From NCBI RefSeq assembly GCF_900608595.1, contig NZ_UWYY01000006.1:186001-250000 (forward strand): a stretch of DNA of 64,000 nt, written 5' to 3'. Shown piece by piece: positions 7,963 through 17,886 of this stretch. The position numbers were made by a program, and so were the translations under genes. The stretch's first letter is position 1. Each line of letters starts with the position of its first letter. Under the pieces are notes generated by a model. It was not told the DNA's origin and made no database searches. It was given only the letters and a program-made list of their open reading frames with translations. This DNA comes from Promicromonospora panici. GTDB lineage: Bacteria > Actinomycetota > Actinomycetes > Actinomycetales > Cellulomonadaceae.

Positions 7963-8685
7963 CTACACCTCGAACCGGTATCCCGCCCCCGGGTGCGTGA
8001 GGATGTGCCGCGGCTGCGACGGGTCCTTCTCCAGCTTGCGCCGCAGTTGTGCCGTGTAGACGCGCAGGTAGTTCGTCTCGGTCGAGTACGCGGGGCCCCA
8101 GACCTCCTGCAAGAGCAGCTTGCGGTCCACGAGCCGCCCGCGGTTGCGTACCAACACCTCCAGCAGCGCCCACTCGGTCGGGCTCAGCCGCACCTCGGCC
8201 CCGCTGCGCGAGACCTGCCGCCGCGCCAGGTCGATCCGCAGCTCGCCCGCCACGACCACAGGCTCCTCGGCCTGGGCCGGCTCCGCCCGGCGGGCGGCGG
8301 CGCGCAGCCGCGCGAGCAGCTCGTTCATCGCGAACGGCTTGGTCACGTAGTCGTCGGCCCCGGCGTCGAGGGCGTCCACCTTGTCGTCACCGAGCTGCCG
8401 CGCGGACAGCACCACTATCGGCACCCGCGTCCAGCCCCTGATGCCCTCGATGACGTCGAGCCCCGGCATGTCGGGCAGGCCGAGGTCCAGCAGCACCACG
8501 TCCGGCCGGGCCGACGCCACGGCGTCCAGCGCCGCCGCACCCGTCGGCGCGGCGGTCACGTCCCAGCCGTGCGCCCGCAGGTTGATGGCCAGGGCGCGAG
8601 CCAGCGCGACGTCGTCGTCCACGACGAGCACGCGGTTGCCCGACGCCGTCGCCCGCTCGCCCCCGCCGTCCAGCCCACTGGTCAC
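7963..8685 (-). CDS. kdpE: KdpE, OmpR-family response regulator for potassium limitation
   Basis: A 240-aa response regulator. Receiver domain about 18-130 with acidic pocket VVDDD, phospho-acceptor Asp67 in VVLLDLGLPD, and Lys in DDYVTKPF. C-terminal winged helix about 145-238 with LSPTEWALLEVLVRNRG and TNYLRVYTAQLRRKLE, typical of KdpE. Its ATG overlaps the kdpD stop as ATGA, so the sensor and regulator are translated together. It activates kdpFABC when K+ is low or osmotic stress is sensed. It is the last gene of the operon. Confidence 0.97.
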   Translation of the reverse strand: MTSGLDGGGERATASGNRVLVVDDDVALARALAINLRAHGWDVTAAPTGAAALDAVASARPDVVLLDLGLPDMPGLDVIEGIRGWTRVPIVVLSARQLGDDKVDALDAGADDYVTKPFAMNELLARLRAAARRAEPAQAEEPVVVAGELRIDLARRQVSRSGAEVRLSPTEWALLEVLVRNRGRLVDRKLLLQEVWGPAYSTETNYLRVYTAQLRRKLEKDPSQPRHILTHPGAGYRFEV

Positions 8686-11249
8686 GAGACCATCCCATCA
8701 TCCGGCGGCGCCTGGCGCGGCACGGTGAGCACCATCGTCAGGCCGCCGCCGGGCGTGTCCTCGGCGGCGATCCGGGCGCCGACGGCGGCCGCGAGCCCCG
8801 ACGCGACGGCCAGCCCGAGGCCCAGGCCGTCGACGCTCGTGTCGTCCAGCCGCTGGAACGGCTCGAACATGGTGGCCTTGCGGTCGTCGGGCACGCCCGG
8901 CCCGGCGTCGGCGACGCGCAGCTGCACCGCGTCCCGCGCGGCGGACGCCGTGACCAGCACCTTCGCACCGGGCGGGGAGTGCCGGACGGCGTTGGAGACC
9001 ACGTTCGCCACCACCCGCTCGAACAGGCCCGGGTCGGTGTGCACGAGGGGAAGATCCTCCGGTACGTCCAGCGCCAGCTCCGACAACCACGGCTCGACGG
9101 CGATCGGCACGACCTCCTCCAGCGACGCGGCCCGCATCGCCGGCCGGACGGCACCGGTCTGCAGGCGGGACAGGTCCAGGAGGTTCCCGATGAGCCGCTC
9201 CAGCCGGTAGGTCGAGTCGGCGATCGTTGCCGTCAGGACATCGCGGTCCTCCCGGTCGAGCTCGACGTCGGGTGAGCCCAGGCCGTCCACGGCCGTGCGG
9301 ATCACCGCGAGCGGGGTGCGCAGGTCGTGCGAGACGGCGGCCAGCAGCGCGGTGCGGGTGCTCTCGGTCTGCTCCAGCACCTCGGCCTGCGCGGCCTGCT
9401 CGCGCAGGCGCCGGTGCTCCAGCACTATGCGGGCCTGGGCGCCGAACGCCTCGACGACCTGGCGGTCGCTCGCCGGGAGCACCCGGCCGGCCAGGACCAG
9501 CCGGTGCCGGTCGTCGATCATGACCTCGGTGACCGTCTCCGCAGGCCCGGTACCGGCCGGCGGGGAGCCGGGCCCGACCTCCGTGTCCCTCGACTCGTGC
9601 GCCACCTTGGTCCACGGCGAGCGGTCGCCGTCACGTTCCTCGAGGCGGACGTCGGCCATTCCGAAGGTCTGCGCGAGCCGCTGCACTATCGCCTGCGCCG
9701 TGTCCTCCCCGGACAGCACGGAACGCGACAGCGCCGCGAGCGTGGACGCCTCGGCGCGCGACCGGTAGGCCTGCGTGGTGCGGCGCGCAGCCAGGTCGAC
9801 CACGGACGCCACAGACCCCGCGACCAGCACGAACACGACGAGCGCGACGATGTCCTCCGGCTGGTCGATGATCAGTAGCCCCGTCGGCTCGGTGAAGAAC
9901 CAGCTCAGCACCGCGAATGAGACCACCGACGTGGCCAGGGCGGGCCACAGCCCGCCCACCAGGGCAACCGCCACCACGCCCGCGAGATAGATCATCAGGT
10001 GGCTCGGCAGGTTCTGCTCGTCCCGGCCGAACAGCACCAGCACCAGGGTGAGCAGCACGGGGATCAGGACCGCCGTCAGCCAGCCCGCGATCCGGCGCTT
10101 CGGGGAGAGCGAGGAGTAGCGCGAACGCACCCCCGCGCCCGTGCCCGCCTGCTCGTGCGTCACCAGGTGCACGTCGATCGCGCCCGACAGCCGCGCGATC
10201 TCCGCGCTCGAGGACCCGAGCAGCGCCTGCCGCCACACGCTGTGCCGGGACACACCCACCACGATCATCGTCGCGTTCACCCCGCGCGCGAAGTCCACGA
10301 CGGCGGACGGCACGTCCTCCCCCACCACCGTGTGGAACGTGCCGCCGAGCGACTCCGCCAGCGCCCGGTAGGCGCTGATCGTGGCCGACGGCGTCGACGG
10401 CAGCCCGTCGGTCGGCAACACGTGCACGGCCAGCAGCTCGGTGCCCGCCGCCCGCTGGGCGATACGCGCGCCCCGGCGCAGCAGCGTCTCCGTCTCCGGG
10501 CCGCCCGTCACGGCCACGACGATGCGCTCGCGAGCGGGCCAGGTGCCGTCGATCGAGTGGTCGGCGCGGTACCGGGTCAGGGCGTCGTCGACGCGGTCGG
10601 CGAGCCACAGCAGGGCGAGCTCGCGCAGCGCCGTGAGGTTGCCGACGCGGAAGAACGACGACATGGACGCGTCGATCTGCTCCGCCCGGTACACGTTGCC
10701 GTGGGCGAGGCGGCGGCGCAGCTGCTCGGGCGAGAGGTCCACGAGCTGGATCTGGTCGGCGTCGCGCACCACCTGGTCGGGCACCGTCTCGCGCTGGCGG
10801 ACGCCGGTGATCGCCTCGACGTCGTCGGTGAGCGATGCGAGGTGCTGCACGTTGACGGTGGTGACGACGTCGATGCCGGCGTCGAGCAGTTCGTGCACGT
10901 CCTGCCAGCGCTTGGCGTGCTTCGACCCGGGCGCGTTGGTGTGCGCGAGCTCGTCGACGAGCGCGACCTTGGGCGCCCGCTCCAGCACCGCCGGGACGTC
11001 GAGCTCCGTGAGCGTGGTCCCGCGGTGCTCGACGAGCCGCCGCGGGACCATCTCCAGGTCCCGGATCCGCTCGACGGTCGCGGCGCGGCCGTGGGTCTCC
11101 ACGAGGCCGACCACCACGTCCGTGCCGCGCGCACGGCGGCGGCACGCCTCGTCGAGCATGGCGTAGGTCTTGCCCACGCCCGGGGCCGCCCCGAGGTAGA
11201 CGGTGAGGCGGCCCCGGCGTCCGGTGGTCATGGCTTCAGTCTGCGACAT
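8682..11249 (-). CDS. kdpD: KdpD, potassium/turgor sensor histidine kinase
   Basis: An 855-aa membrane kinase with the full KdpD layout. The N-terminal KdpD domain has Walker [10 protein letters not shown] (20-28) and [15 protein letters not shown] Usp-like domain occupies about 235-370. Four hydrophobic segments about 395-500 (DUF4118) follow, then a GAF-like region. HisKA has the phospho-acceptor in [13 protein letters not shown], and HATPase has NAVRHSPPG and [13 protein letters not shown]. The ATG at 11249 overlaps kdpC by 14 bp; an ATG at 11231 (MTTGRRG), just past the kdpC stop, is an alternative start. Neither has a strong ribosome site, suggesting translational coupling. Confidence 0.96.
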   Translation of the reverse strand: MSQTEAMTTGRRGRLTVYLGAAPGVGKTYAMLDEACRRRARGTDVVVGLVETHGRAATVERIRDLEMVPRRLVEHRGTTLTELDVPAVLERAPKVALVDELAHTNAPGSKHAKRWQDVHELLDAGIDVVTTVNVQHLASLTDDVEAITGVRQRETVPDQVVRDADQIQLVDLSPEQLRRRLAHGNVYRAEQIDASMSSFFRVGNLTALRELALLWLADRVDDALTRYRADHSIDGTWPARERIVVAVTGGPETETLLRRGARIAQRAAGTELLAVHVLPTDGLPSTPSATISAYRALAESLGGTFHTVVGEDVPSAVVDFARGVNATMIVVGVSRHSVWRQALLGSSSAEIARLSGAIDVHLVTHEQAGTGAGVRSRYSSLSPKRRIAGWLTAVLIPVLLTLVLVLFGRDEQNLPSHLMIYLAGVVAVALVGGLWPALATSVVSFAVLSWFFTEPTGLLIIDQPEDIVALVVFVLVAGSVASVVDLAARRTTQAYRSRAEASTLAALSRSVLSGEDTAQAIVQRLAQTFGMADVRLEERDGDRSPWTKVAHESRDTEVGPGSPPAGTGPAETVTEVMIDDRHRLVLAGRVLPASDRQVVEAFGAQARIVLEHRRLREQAAQAEVLEQTESTRTALLAAVSHDLRTPLAVIRTAVDGLGSPDVELDREDRDVLTATIADSTYRLERLIGNLLDLSRLQTGAVRPAMRAASLEEVVPIAVEPWLSELALDVPEDLPLVHTDPGLFERVVANVVSNAVRHSPPGAKVLVTASAARDAVQLRVADAGPGVPDDRKATMFEPFQRLDDTSVDGLGLGLAVASGLAAAVGARIAAEDTPGGGLTMVLTVPRQAPPDDGMVS

Positions 11250-11862
11250 CGAGCGCGAGGTTGAGCTCGAGCACGTTCACGCGCGGCTCGCCGAGCACGC
11301 CCAGGTCACGCCCGGCGGTGTGCTCCGCCACGAGGCGCTCCACGTCGGCGTCGGACAGGCCGCGCGCCTGCGCGACGCGCGTCACCTGGATGGCGGCGTA
11401 CGCCGGGCTGATGTGCGGGTCGAGGCCGGAGCTCGACGCCGTGACGGCGTCCGCGGGGACGTCGGCCGGGGCCACACCGTTCTCCTCCGCGACCGCCGCC
11501 TTGCGCTCCTCGATGGAGGCGACCAGGTCGGGGTTGAGCGGGCCCAGGTTGGACCCGCCGGACGCGAGGGTGTCGTAACCGTCGCCGGCCGCGGACGGCC
11601 GGGGGTGAAAGTACTCCTCCCCCGTGAAGCCCTGGGCGATGAGCGCGGAGCCCACGGCGTCGGAACGCGAGGTGGTGTGGGCGCCGTCGGACTGGACGAG
11701 CGAGCCGTTGGCCTGCCAGGGGAAGGCCACCTGCCCGACGGCGGTCATCGCGAGCGGGTAGGCCAGCCCGGTCACGAGGGTGAAGGCGAGCAGCATGCGC
11801 AGCCCTGCCATCGAGTGGCGGGTGAGCGTCGCGAGGTCGCTCGCCACCGTGGTTCGTGCCAT
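11236..11862 (-). CDS. kdpC: KdpC subunit of the K+-transporting P-type ATPase
   Basis: A 208-aa protein with one N-terminal membrane segment (about 20-42, [20 protein letters not shown]) and a periplasmic domain. Family motifs include [49 protein letters not shown] and [13 protein letters not shown]. KdpC stabilises the KdpA-KdpB complex. The start at 11862 is preferred over an upstream GTG because AAAGGA lies about 9 nt before it. It follows kdpB after 35 bp, the longest internal gap in this operon. Confidence 0.96.
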   Translation of the reverse strand: MARTTVASDLATLTRHSMAGLRMLLAFTLVTGLAYPLAMTAVGQVAFPWQANGSLVQSDGAHTTSRSDAVGSALIAQGFTGEEYFHPRPSAAGDGYDTLASGGSNLGPLNPDLVASIEERKAAVAEENGVAPADVPADAVTASSSGLDPHISPAYAAIQVTRVAQARGLSDADVERLVAEHTAGRDLGVLGEPRVNVLELNLALDVAD

Positions 11863-11897
11863 GTGAGTTCCTTTCCAGGTCTGCCGCACGGTCCGCG

Positions 11898-14093
11898 TCA
11901 CAGGCCCGGCAGCAGCGAGACGACGAGGTCGATGAGCTTGATCCCGATGAACGGCGCGACCAGGCCGCCGAGGCCGTAGACCAGCAGGTTGCGCCGCAGC
12001 AGGGACGATGCCGACGCCGGCCGGTACCGCACGCCGCGCAGCGACAGCGGGATCAGCGCGAGGATGATCAGCGCGTTGAAGATGACGGCCGACAGGATCG
12101 CCGAGCCGGGGCTCGCCAGCCGCATGACGTTCAGCACCTCGAGCTGCGGGAACACTTCTCTGAACATGGCGGGCAGGATCGCGAAGTACTTCGCGACGTC
12201 GTTCGCCACGGAGAACGTGGTCAGCGCGCCGCGTGTGATGAGGAGCTGCTTGCCGATCTCCACGATCTCGATGAGCTTGGTGGGGTCGGAGTCGAGGTCC
12301 ACCATGTTGCCCGCCTCCTTGGCGGCGGACGTGCCGGTGTTCATCGCGACACCGACGTCCGACTGGGCGAGCGCCGGGGCGTCGTTCGTGCCGTCCCCGG
12401 CCATCGCGACCAGCTTGCCGCCCTCCTGCTCGCGTCTGATGAGGGCGAGCTTGTCCTCGGGTGTGGCCTCCGCCAGGACGTCGTCCACTCCCGCCTCCTC
12501 CGCGATCGCCCGGGCGGTCACGGCGTTGTCACCCGTGACCATGACGGACCGGATGCCCATGGCGCGCAGCTCGTCGAACCGCTCACGCATGCCCTCCTTG
12601 ACCACGTCCTTCAGCCGGACGACGCCGAGCACCCGCGCCGGCGCATCGCCCACCTGCTCCGCGACCACGAGCGGCGTGCCGCCCGTCCGGGAGACGGCGT
12701 CGACGTGCGCGGCCAGCTCGGCGTCCTGTGCGGCGGAGACCTGCGCGCCCGTGCTGTGCACCCAGAGCTGCACGGCGCTGCCGGCGCCCTTGCGGATGCG
12801 GTGCAGCGTGGTGTGCCCGGCCCCGTCGATGAGCGGAAGGTCGACGCCCGACATCCGGGTCTGGGCGGTGAACGGCACCAGCTCGGCGTCCAGCGGCAGC
12901 TCGTCGCCCGCACCGTCTCCGTTGTTCGACAAGCGCAGCCCGTCAACGAGCTCGACGATGCTGCGCCCCTCCGGGGTCTCGTCCGCCAAAGACGCGAGAC
13001 GCGCCGCGTCCGCCAGCTCGCGCGGCGTCACGTCGCCGACCGGCAGCACCTCGGTGGCACGGCGGTTGCCGTAGGTGATGGTGCCGGTCTTGTCGAGCAG
13101 CAGCACGTCGACGTCGCCCGCCGCCTCGACCGCACGGCCCGACATCGCCAGCACGTTGCGCTGCACCAGCCGGTCCATGCCCGCGATGCCGATGGCGCTG
13201 AGCAGCGCGCCGATGGTCGTCGGGATCAGGCAGACCAGCAGCGCAACCAGGACCAGCAGGGACTGCCGCGAGCCCGAGTACACGGCGAACGGCTGCAGCG
13301 TGGCGACCGCCAGCAGGAAGACGATGGTCAGCGACGTGAGCAGGATGTTCAGCGCCACCTCGTTCGGCGTCTTCTGCCGCTCGCTGCCCTCCACCAGGGC
13401 GATCATCCGGTCCACGAAGGTCGAGCCTGCGGGTGCCGTGATGCGCACGACTATCTGGTCGGACAGGACCACGGTGCCGCCGGTGACCGCGCTGCGGTCG
13501 CCGCCCGACTCCCGGATCACGGGCGCCGACTCGCCGGTGACCGCCGACTCGTCCACCGAGGCGACACCCTCGATGACGTCGCCGTCGCCCGGGAGGGTCT
13601 CGCCCGCCGCGACCACCACGACGTCCCCCACCTGCAACGTCGAGGACGGCACCTCGACCGTGGGCAGCAGGTCCAGGCGGGAGCCCGACTCCAGCGTGTC
13701 CTGCGGCACCGACACCTTGCGCGCAGTGGTCTGCTGCTGCGTGGCACGCAGGCTGGAGGCCTGAGCCTTTCCGCGCGACTCCGCAACCGACTCCGCGAGC
13801 GTCGCGAAGAACACGGTCGCCCACAGCCACACGGCGATCCACCAGGCGAAGACGCCCGGCTGCATGATCGCAAGGACCGTCGTGACGAGCGCGCCCACCT
13901 CGACGACGAACATCACCGGCGAGGTGCACAGCACGCGGGGGTCGAGCTTGCGCACCGCGCCGGGTAGCGCAGCCCGCAGCTGCGCCCAGATCAGTGCACG
14001 CGGAGTGGCGCGCTTCGAGTGGTGCCGCGTGCCGGCGTCCGGCGCTGGCTCCTGGGTGGGGACGGCCGGAGTGTTCCGGGTGTCGATGGTCAT
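11898..14093 (-). CDS. kdpB: KdpB catalytic subunit, P-type ATPase
   Basis: A 731-aa P1A ATPase. The phosphorylation motif DKTGTIT is in [20 protein letters not shown] is present in the A-domain ([10 protein letters not shown]), and the hinge [22 protein letters not shown] is intact. Membrane helices lie near about 50-95, 240-300 and 610-725. The Ser in the TGES-type motif is present, so the known regulatory phosphorylation could operate. The N-terminus is longer than in E. coli, with a charged tail (residues 1-45) of actinobacterial type. Its ATG overlaps the kdpA stop (ATGA at 14090-14093). Confidence 0.98.
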   Translation of the reverse strand: MTIDTRNTPAVPTQEPAPDAGTRHHSKRATPRALIWAQLRAALPGAVRKLDPRVLCTSPVMFVVEVGALVTTVLAIMQPGVFAWWIAVWLWATVFFATLAESVAESRGKAQASSLRATQQQTTARKVSVPQDTLESGSRLDLLPTVEVPSSTLQVGDVVVVAAGETLPGDGDVIEGVASVDESAVTGESAPVIRESGGDRSAVTGGTVVLSDQIVVRITAPAGSTFVDRMIALVEGSERQKTPNEVALNILLTSLTIVFLLAVATLQPFAVYSGSRQSLLVLVALLVCLIPTTIGALLSAIGIAGMDRLVQRNVLAMSGRAVEAAGDVDVLLLDKTGTITYGNRRATEVLPVGDVTPRELADAARLASLADETPEGRSIVELVDGLRLSNNGDGAGDELPLDAELVPFTAQTRMSGVDLPLIDGAGHTTLHRIRKGAGSAVQLWVHSTGAQVSAAQDAELAAHVDAVSRTGGTPLVVAEQVGDAPARVLGVVRLKDVVKEGMRERFDELRAMGIRSVMVTGDNAVTARAIAEEAGVDDVLAEATPEDKLALIRREQEGGKLVAMAGDGTNDAPALAQSDVGVAMNTGTSAAKEAGNMVDLDSDPTKLIEIVEIGKQLLITRGALTTFSVANDVAKYFAILPAMFREVFPQLEVLNVMRLASPGSAILSAVIFNALIILALIPLSLRGVRYRPASASSLLRRNLLVYGLGGLVAPFIGIKLIDLVVSLLPGL

Positions 14094-15766
14094 GACAGAG
14101 ACTCCACAACGGGACCGAGGGAAAGAATGGGGATGAAGGTGAGCCCGACGACGACGATCGTCACCGCGGCCAGCAGGCCCGCGAACAGCGGGCGGTGCGT
14201 CGGCAGCGTGCCCGACGTCGCCGGGACCGTCGTCTGGCTCGCGAGCCGGCCGGCCAGAGCCAGCACCAACGCGATCGGGACGAACCGCCCGGCGAGCATC
14301 GCCAAGCCCTGGGCCACCTCGTAGAACGGTGTGCCCGTCGCCAGGCCGGCGAACGCCGACCCGTTGTTGTTCGCCGCCGACGCGAACGCGTACAGCACCT
14401 CGGACAGGCCGTGCGGGCCCGGGTCCTGGATACCCGACAGCCCTGGCTCCACGACCACGGCGACCGCCGTGCCGACCAGCACCAGCGCCGGCACCGTCAG
14501 CACGTACAGCGCGACGATGGTCATCTCCGGGCGGCCGATCTTCTTGCCCAGATACTCCGGGGTCCGGCCCACCATCAGGCCAGCCACGAACACCGCGACC
14601 ACGGCCAGCATGAGCATCCCGTACAGGCCGGCGCCCACGCCGCCCGGCGCCACCTCGCCCAGCAGGATGTTGAACAGGAGCATCCCGCCGCCCGGCGCCG
14701 TGAACGAGTCGTGCATCGAGTTCACCGAACCCGTCGACGTCGCCGTCGTCGACACCGCGAACAGGGCGCTCGCGGCGAGCCCGAACCGGGACTCCTTGCC
14801 CTCCATGGCGGCGCCCGCCGCCTGGGGCGCGGCGCCCGGGCCCGCCAGCTCGGCCCAGGTGGTCAGCGCCAGCGACGCCGCCCACAGCCCAGCCATGACG
14901 CCGAGGATCGCCCAGCCCTGGCGCTTGTCGCCGACCAGGATGCCGAACGCGCGCGGCAGCGTGAACGGGATGACCAGGAGCAGGAAGATCTCGACGATGT
15001 TCGTGAACGGCGTCGGGTTCTCGAACGGATGCGACGAGTTGGCGTTGAAGAAGCCGCCGCCGTTGGTGCCGAGGTCCTTGATCGCCTCCTGCGAGGCGAT
15101 CGGGCCGCCCAGCACGTGCTGCGTGGCGCCCTCGACCGTGCTGATGGCGGTGTGCGGGTCCAGGTTCTGGATCGCGCCCGCGGCCATGAGGACGATCGCC
15201 GCGACGACGGAGAGCGGCAGCAGGACGCGGACGACGCCGCGGGTCAGGTCGGACCAGAAGTTGCCGATCCGGGCGTCGGTACCGGACCGGGCGAAGCCCC
15301 GGACGAGGGCGATCGCGACGGCCATACCGACCGACGCCGAGACGAAGTTCTGGACGGCGAACCCGGCCATCTGCAGCAGGTGTCCCGCCGCGGCCTCGCC
15401 CGAGTACCACTGCCAGTTGGTGTTGGTCGTGAAGCTGACGGCGCTGTTCCAGGCGCCGGCCGGGTCGAACCCGGTGAAGCCCAGGTTCCACGGCAGGTAG
15501 CCCTGCAGGCGCTCCAGCCCGTACAGGAAGAGCACGGAGACGAGCGAGAAGCCCAGCAGCGACATCAGGTAGGTGGTCCAGCGCTGTTCGGCGTCCGGGT
15601 CCACGCGCACCGCGCGGTACCAGAGGCGCTCGACCCGCAGGTGGTTCGGGCTGGAGTAGGTGCGCGCCAGGTACGCGCCCAGGGGCACGTGCACGGCGGC
15701 GAGGGCGGCGACCAGGACGAGGATCTGGGCCATAGCCATGAGGACTGCGGTGTTCACAGGGATCAC
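14090..15766 (-). CDS. kdpA: KdpA, potassium-translocating subunit
   Basis: A 558-aa membrane protein, the family's usual length. It has the selectivity-filter-like segments of the K+ channel superfamily, such as [53 protein letters not shown] and [13 protein letters not shown]. The start is the GTG at 15766 whose GTGA overlaps the kdpF stop; a second in-frame GTG lies at 15757. It takes up K+ with KdpB supplying ATP energy. Confidence 0.97.
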   Translation of the reverse strand: MIPVNTAVLMAMAQILVLVAALAAVHVPLGAYLARTYSSPNHLRVERLWYRAVRVDPDAEQRWTTYLMSLLGFSLVSVLFLYGLERLQGYLPWNLGFTGFDPAGAWNSAVSFTTNTNWQWYSGEAAAGHLLQMAGFAVQNFVSASVGMAVAIALVRGFARSGTDARIGNFWSDLTRGVVRVLLPLSVVAAIVLMAAGAIQNLDPHTAISTVEGATQHVLGGPIASQEAIKDLGTNGGGFFNANSSHPFENPTPFTNIVEIFLLLVIPFTLPRAFGILVGDKRQGWAILGVMAGLWAASLALTTWAELAGPGAAPQAAGAAMEGKESRFGLAASALFAVSTTATSTGSVNSMHDSFTAPGGGMLLFNILLGEVAPGGVGAGLYGMLMLAVVAVFVAGLMVGRTPEYLGKKIGRPEMTIVALYVLTVPALVLVGTAVAVVVEPGLSGIQDPGPHGLSEVLYAFASAANNNGSAFAGLATGTPFYEVAQGLAMLAGRFVPIALVLALAGRLASQTTVPATSGTLPTHRPLFAGLLAAVTIVVVGLTFIPILSLGPVVESLS

Positions 15767-15855
15767 CGCGTCCGGTCGGCGCGGACCAGCGCCACGAAGA
15801 GGTACACGAGGCCGGCGAGGGTGAGCACGAGGCCCACGACGTCGAACGGGTTCAC
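15763..15855 (-). CDS. kdpF: KdpF small membrane subunit
   Basis: A 30-aa single-helix peptide beginning with [19 protein letters not shown], then [14 protein letters not shown]. Length, the short N-terminal stretch, one hydrophobic helix and the basic C-terminus match KdpF, which stabilises the KdpABC complex. It is coupled on both sides: GTG at 15855 overlaps the stop of the upstream small ORF (GTGA), and its own TGA overlaps the kdpA GTG. A GGGGAAGCGGAAG tract upstream could serve as ribosome site. Confidence 0.9.
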   Translation of the reverse strand: MNPFDVVGLVLTLAGLVYLFVALVRADRTR

Positions 15856-15983
15856 TTCCGCTTCCCCGAGGGGTTGACGGAGGAGTCACGCGGGGCGGAC
15901 TCGTGCGTTGCGGCGCGACGCGCCACCACGGCGACCGCGGCGAAGAACACCACGGTCAGGAGGATGAAGGCCAGATCGGTCAT
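15852..15983 (-). CDS. 43-aa single-helix membrane peptide leading the kdp operon
   Basis: An ATG-initiated peptide with a hydrophobic helix at residues 4-21 ([18 protein letters not shown]) and a polar, basic tail ending GKRK. Its stop overlaps the kdpF start by 4 bp. Small peptides of this kind (MTDLxFIxLTVxFFA) occur before kdpF in other actinobacteria, usually unannotated; this is from memory. It may be an extra Kdp accessory subunit or a translational leader. It is the first gene of the operon, with candidate KdpE repeats 40-90 bp upstream. Confidence 0.75.
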   Translation of the reverse strand: MTDLAFILLTVVFFAAVAVVARRAATHESAPRDSSVNPSGKRK

Positions 15984-16022
15984 GCCACCGGTCTATGCCC
16001 GACGGCGACCGGTAGAGCGGGT

Positions 16023-16075
16023 CTTTGACGGAACGTTGACACGCAGCGCGACGACCCTGACGCCCTCCTGACGCC
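16023..16075 (-). promoter_or_regulatory. Two pairs of 11-bp-spaced direct repeats upstream of kdp (candidate KdpE sites)
   Basis: On the plus strand CCTGACGCC occurs at 16056-16064 and 16067-16075, and TTGAC at 16025-16029 and 16036-16040; both pairs are exactly 11 bp apart. OmpR/PhoB-family regulators such as KdpE bind tandem half-sites at this spacing. The first start codon of the operon is at 15983, so the position suits an activator site. Assignment is inferred. Confidence 0.45.
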
Positions 16076-16125
16076 GAGGTCACCCGCGCGAGGTACTTCG
16101 ATCTGGCCACCGAGCTAGCGACAAG

Positions 16126-16182
16126 CGACCCCAACACGATGCACGCGACCGTCGGCGTGTCGCATGCATTGTGTTGGGGTCG
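16126..16182. terminator. 24-bp-arm hairpin after the zf-TFIIB gene
   Basis: Arms 16126-16149 and 16159-16182 pair at 22 of 24 positions (left arm begins CGACCCCAACAC, right arm ends GTGTTGGGGTCG). It separates the end of the zinc-ribbon operon from the kdp promoter region; both units are on the minus strand. Likely terminator insulating kdp from read-through. Confidence 0.82.
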
Positions 16183-16197
16183 TTCGGCCCGGAAGGG

Positions 16198-16623
16198 TCA
16201 GAAGTCGAAGAGGTCCTCCAGGAAGGACTCCTTGCGCTTCTTCTTGTACCGCGGGTCGTGCCGGCGGTCGCCGTAGGAGTCGTACCGGCGGTCGTCGTCG
16301 TACCGGCGGTCGCGGTCGTAGCGGCGGTCGTCGTCGCGCCGCCGGTCGTCGTACCGCGGGTCGTAGGCGGGCTGCGGGGAACCGTAGGCAGGGCCGGCCT
16401 GCACGGGGTTCGGCACCGGCGGCATCGGCGGGGCGGGAGCCGAGGGAGCGGCGGGCGTCGTCGGCCGGTTCTCCGCGGCTATCTCGTTCTCGACCGAGCG
16501 GTCGATGACCTTGTCGAGCTCACCACGGTCGAGCCACACGCCACGGCACGTGGGGCAGTAGTCGATCTCGATCCCCTTGCGCTCGGACATGACGAGCGTG
16601 GTCTGGTCGATGGGGCACAGCAT
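16198..16623 (-). CDS. zf-TFIIB domain protein with Asp/Arg/Tyr-rich tail
   Basis: A 141-aa protein starting at the ATG with AAGGAG upstream. Residues 1-42 are a zf-TFIIB (zinc ribbon) domain: CPID, then DYCPTCRGVWLDRGELDKVI; one of the usual four cysteines is Asp6, a variant seen in this family. A Pro/Ala linker follows (about 60-90). The C-terminal third is made of RYD/RRYDDD repeats ending in KKKRKESFLEDLFDF. The tail is a likely disordered polyampholyte. It is the third gene of an operon with a zinc-ribbon membrane protein and an SPFH protein. Confidence 0.85.
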   Translation of the reverse strand: MLCPIDQTTLVMSERKGIEIDYCPTCRGVWLDRGELDKVIDRSVENEIAAENRPTTPAAPSAPAPPMPPVPNPVQAGPAYGSPQPAYDPRYDDRRRDDDRRYDRDRRYDDDRRYDSYGDRRHDPRYKKKRKESFLEDLFDF

Positions 16624-16687
16624 CGTGTGGTCTCCTTGCGGTCGTCGTCTGCCGGTGAACCAACGGACGGGCCGGACGTGCGGTTCC

Positions 16688-17884
16688 TCAGCCTCGAGAT
16701 CCCGCGTAGAGGTCCACGCTCTCACGCGCCACCGGATCACCCAAGAGCGAGAGCCCCGAGTAGACGCCGCTCGCCGTACCGCCGTCCTGCGACGCGACCA
16801 CCGCCCACACGATCGCGCCCACCAGGACGAGCGCGGCGAGCACCGCGAAGGTGATCTTCCAGGCCGACCACGGGCGCTGCCCCACCACCTCGGCCGTGCG
16901 CGCGTTGACCAGCACCTGGAACGGCTTGCCGCCGTACAGGTACGTCGCGATCCACACCGGCAGCAGCAAGAGCTTGTATGTCACCTCGGAGTAGCTCGTG
17001 GCCACGTGGTGCACCCGCTGGACGTCGCCGCCGATGTCCCGCTCGCAGTCGTTCTCGATGACCGGCGCCATCTCCTGCTTGGCCACGTCCAGCCCGGCCT
17101 CGGGCTCGACGTCGTACCGCAGGGTCTCGTAGCCGGCGAGGTAGTCCGGCTGGTACGACGCGGCCTGCTCCAGCGGCCACGGGCTGAGCTTGGCCAGGTG
17201 CTCGGGCATGACCCGCCGCGTCCCCGCGACGAGCACGTCGTCGAAGGCCCGCGCCACGGTGCCCGACGCCGGGTACCAGCGCGTCTTCTGCACCTGCCGC
17301 GTCTGGGTCTGGCTCCGGCCCTCGGAGTCGGTGGTCGTGTACGTCTCGGTGACCCAGTAGTGCTCGCCCCGCTGCCCGGTGTAGTCGGACCGCGTCTGCG
17401 CGTCGAACGTCCAGTGCGGCAGGTAGACGCCGTGGGCCTGCTCGGCGGACACCACCTTCTTCAGGGCCGACGGCGCGAACCACCGCGAGCGCACCCACTT
17501 CTGCAGCGCGCCCTGCATCGACGCCCGGTCGACGCCGAACGGGAGCACCGCCTCCGGCTCCACGAGCCCGAGCGCCTCCACCTCCGCGACCATCGGCGAC
17601 CCGCAGAACCCGCACTTCTGGGACAGGTGGTCGCTGGTGGTGATCGCGCCGCACGTACCGCACCGGTACTCCTGCGTGGCCGGTGGGGCGGGGCGCTGCC
17701 GCGCGGCCAGGGCCGCGAAGTCGTGCTCGCGCACCGCTTCGCCAACGGGGGTGACGTCCTGCGCGTGCCCGCAGTACGGGCAGGTCAGGGTCCCGGTCCC
17801 GGCCGCGAACTCGACGTTGGCCCCGCACTGCTCGCACGGGTAGGAGTGATGGGCGGCCGGGCCGCCGTCGGTCAGCTCCGCCAT
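16688..17884 (-). CDS. YdjG-like zinc-ribbon membrane protein
   Basis: A 398-aa protein with two N-terminal zinc ribbons: Cys17/20/35/38 and Cys75/78/91/94. The central domain has AHGVYLPHWTFDAQTRSDY and VYNV-like beta segments of the family once annotated as primosomal-helicase-like; it has no helicase motifs. A single transmembrane helix lies at about 344-363. It starts 2 bp after the SPFH gene, so the two are coupled. This matches Bacillus YdjG, which works with the SPFH protein YdjI and PspA in envelope stress (from memory). A Usp gene lies upstream in the opposite direction. Confidence 0.75.
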   Translation of the reverse strand: MAELTDGGPAAHHSYPCEQCGANVEFAAGTGTLTCPYCGHAQDVTPVGEAVREHDFAALAARQRPAPPATQEYRCGTCGAITTSDHLSQKCGFCGSPMVAEVEALGLVEPEAVLPFGVDRASMQGALQKWVRSRWFAPSALKKVVSAEQAHGVYLPHWTFDAQTRSDYTGQRGEHYWVTETYTTTDSEGRSQTQTRQVQKTRWYPASGTVARAFDDVLVAGTRRVMPEHLAKLSPWPLEQAASYQPDYLAGYETLRYDVEPEAGLDVAKQEMAPVIENDCERDIGGDVQRVHHVATSYSEVTYKLLLLPVWIATYLYGGKPFQVLVNARTAEVVGQRPWSAWKITFAVLAALVLVGAIVWAVVASQDGGTASGVYSGLSLLGDPVARESVDLYAGSRG

Positions 17885-17886
17885 GT

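Noticed and set aside
9220..9240. A sixth palindromic-element copy (GATCGTTGC inside kdpD)
   Set aside because: Only the short word matches; there is no inverted arm and no CGCCTAAAACGGGC core.
11898..15491. A single 1197-codon reading frame across kdpB and kdpA
   Set aside because: Only the part from 14093 is KdpB; the upstream part is the wrong frame of kdpA, which is itself intact in another frame.
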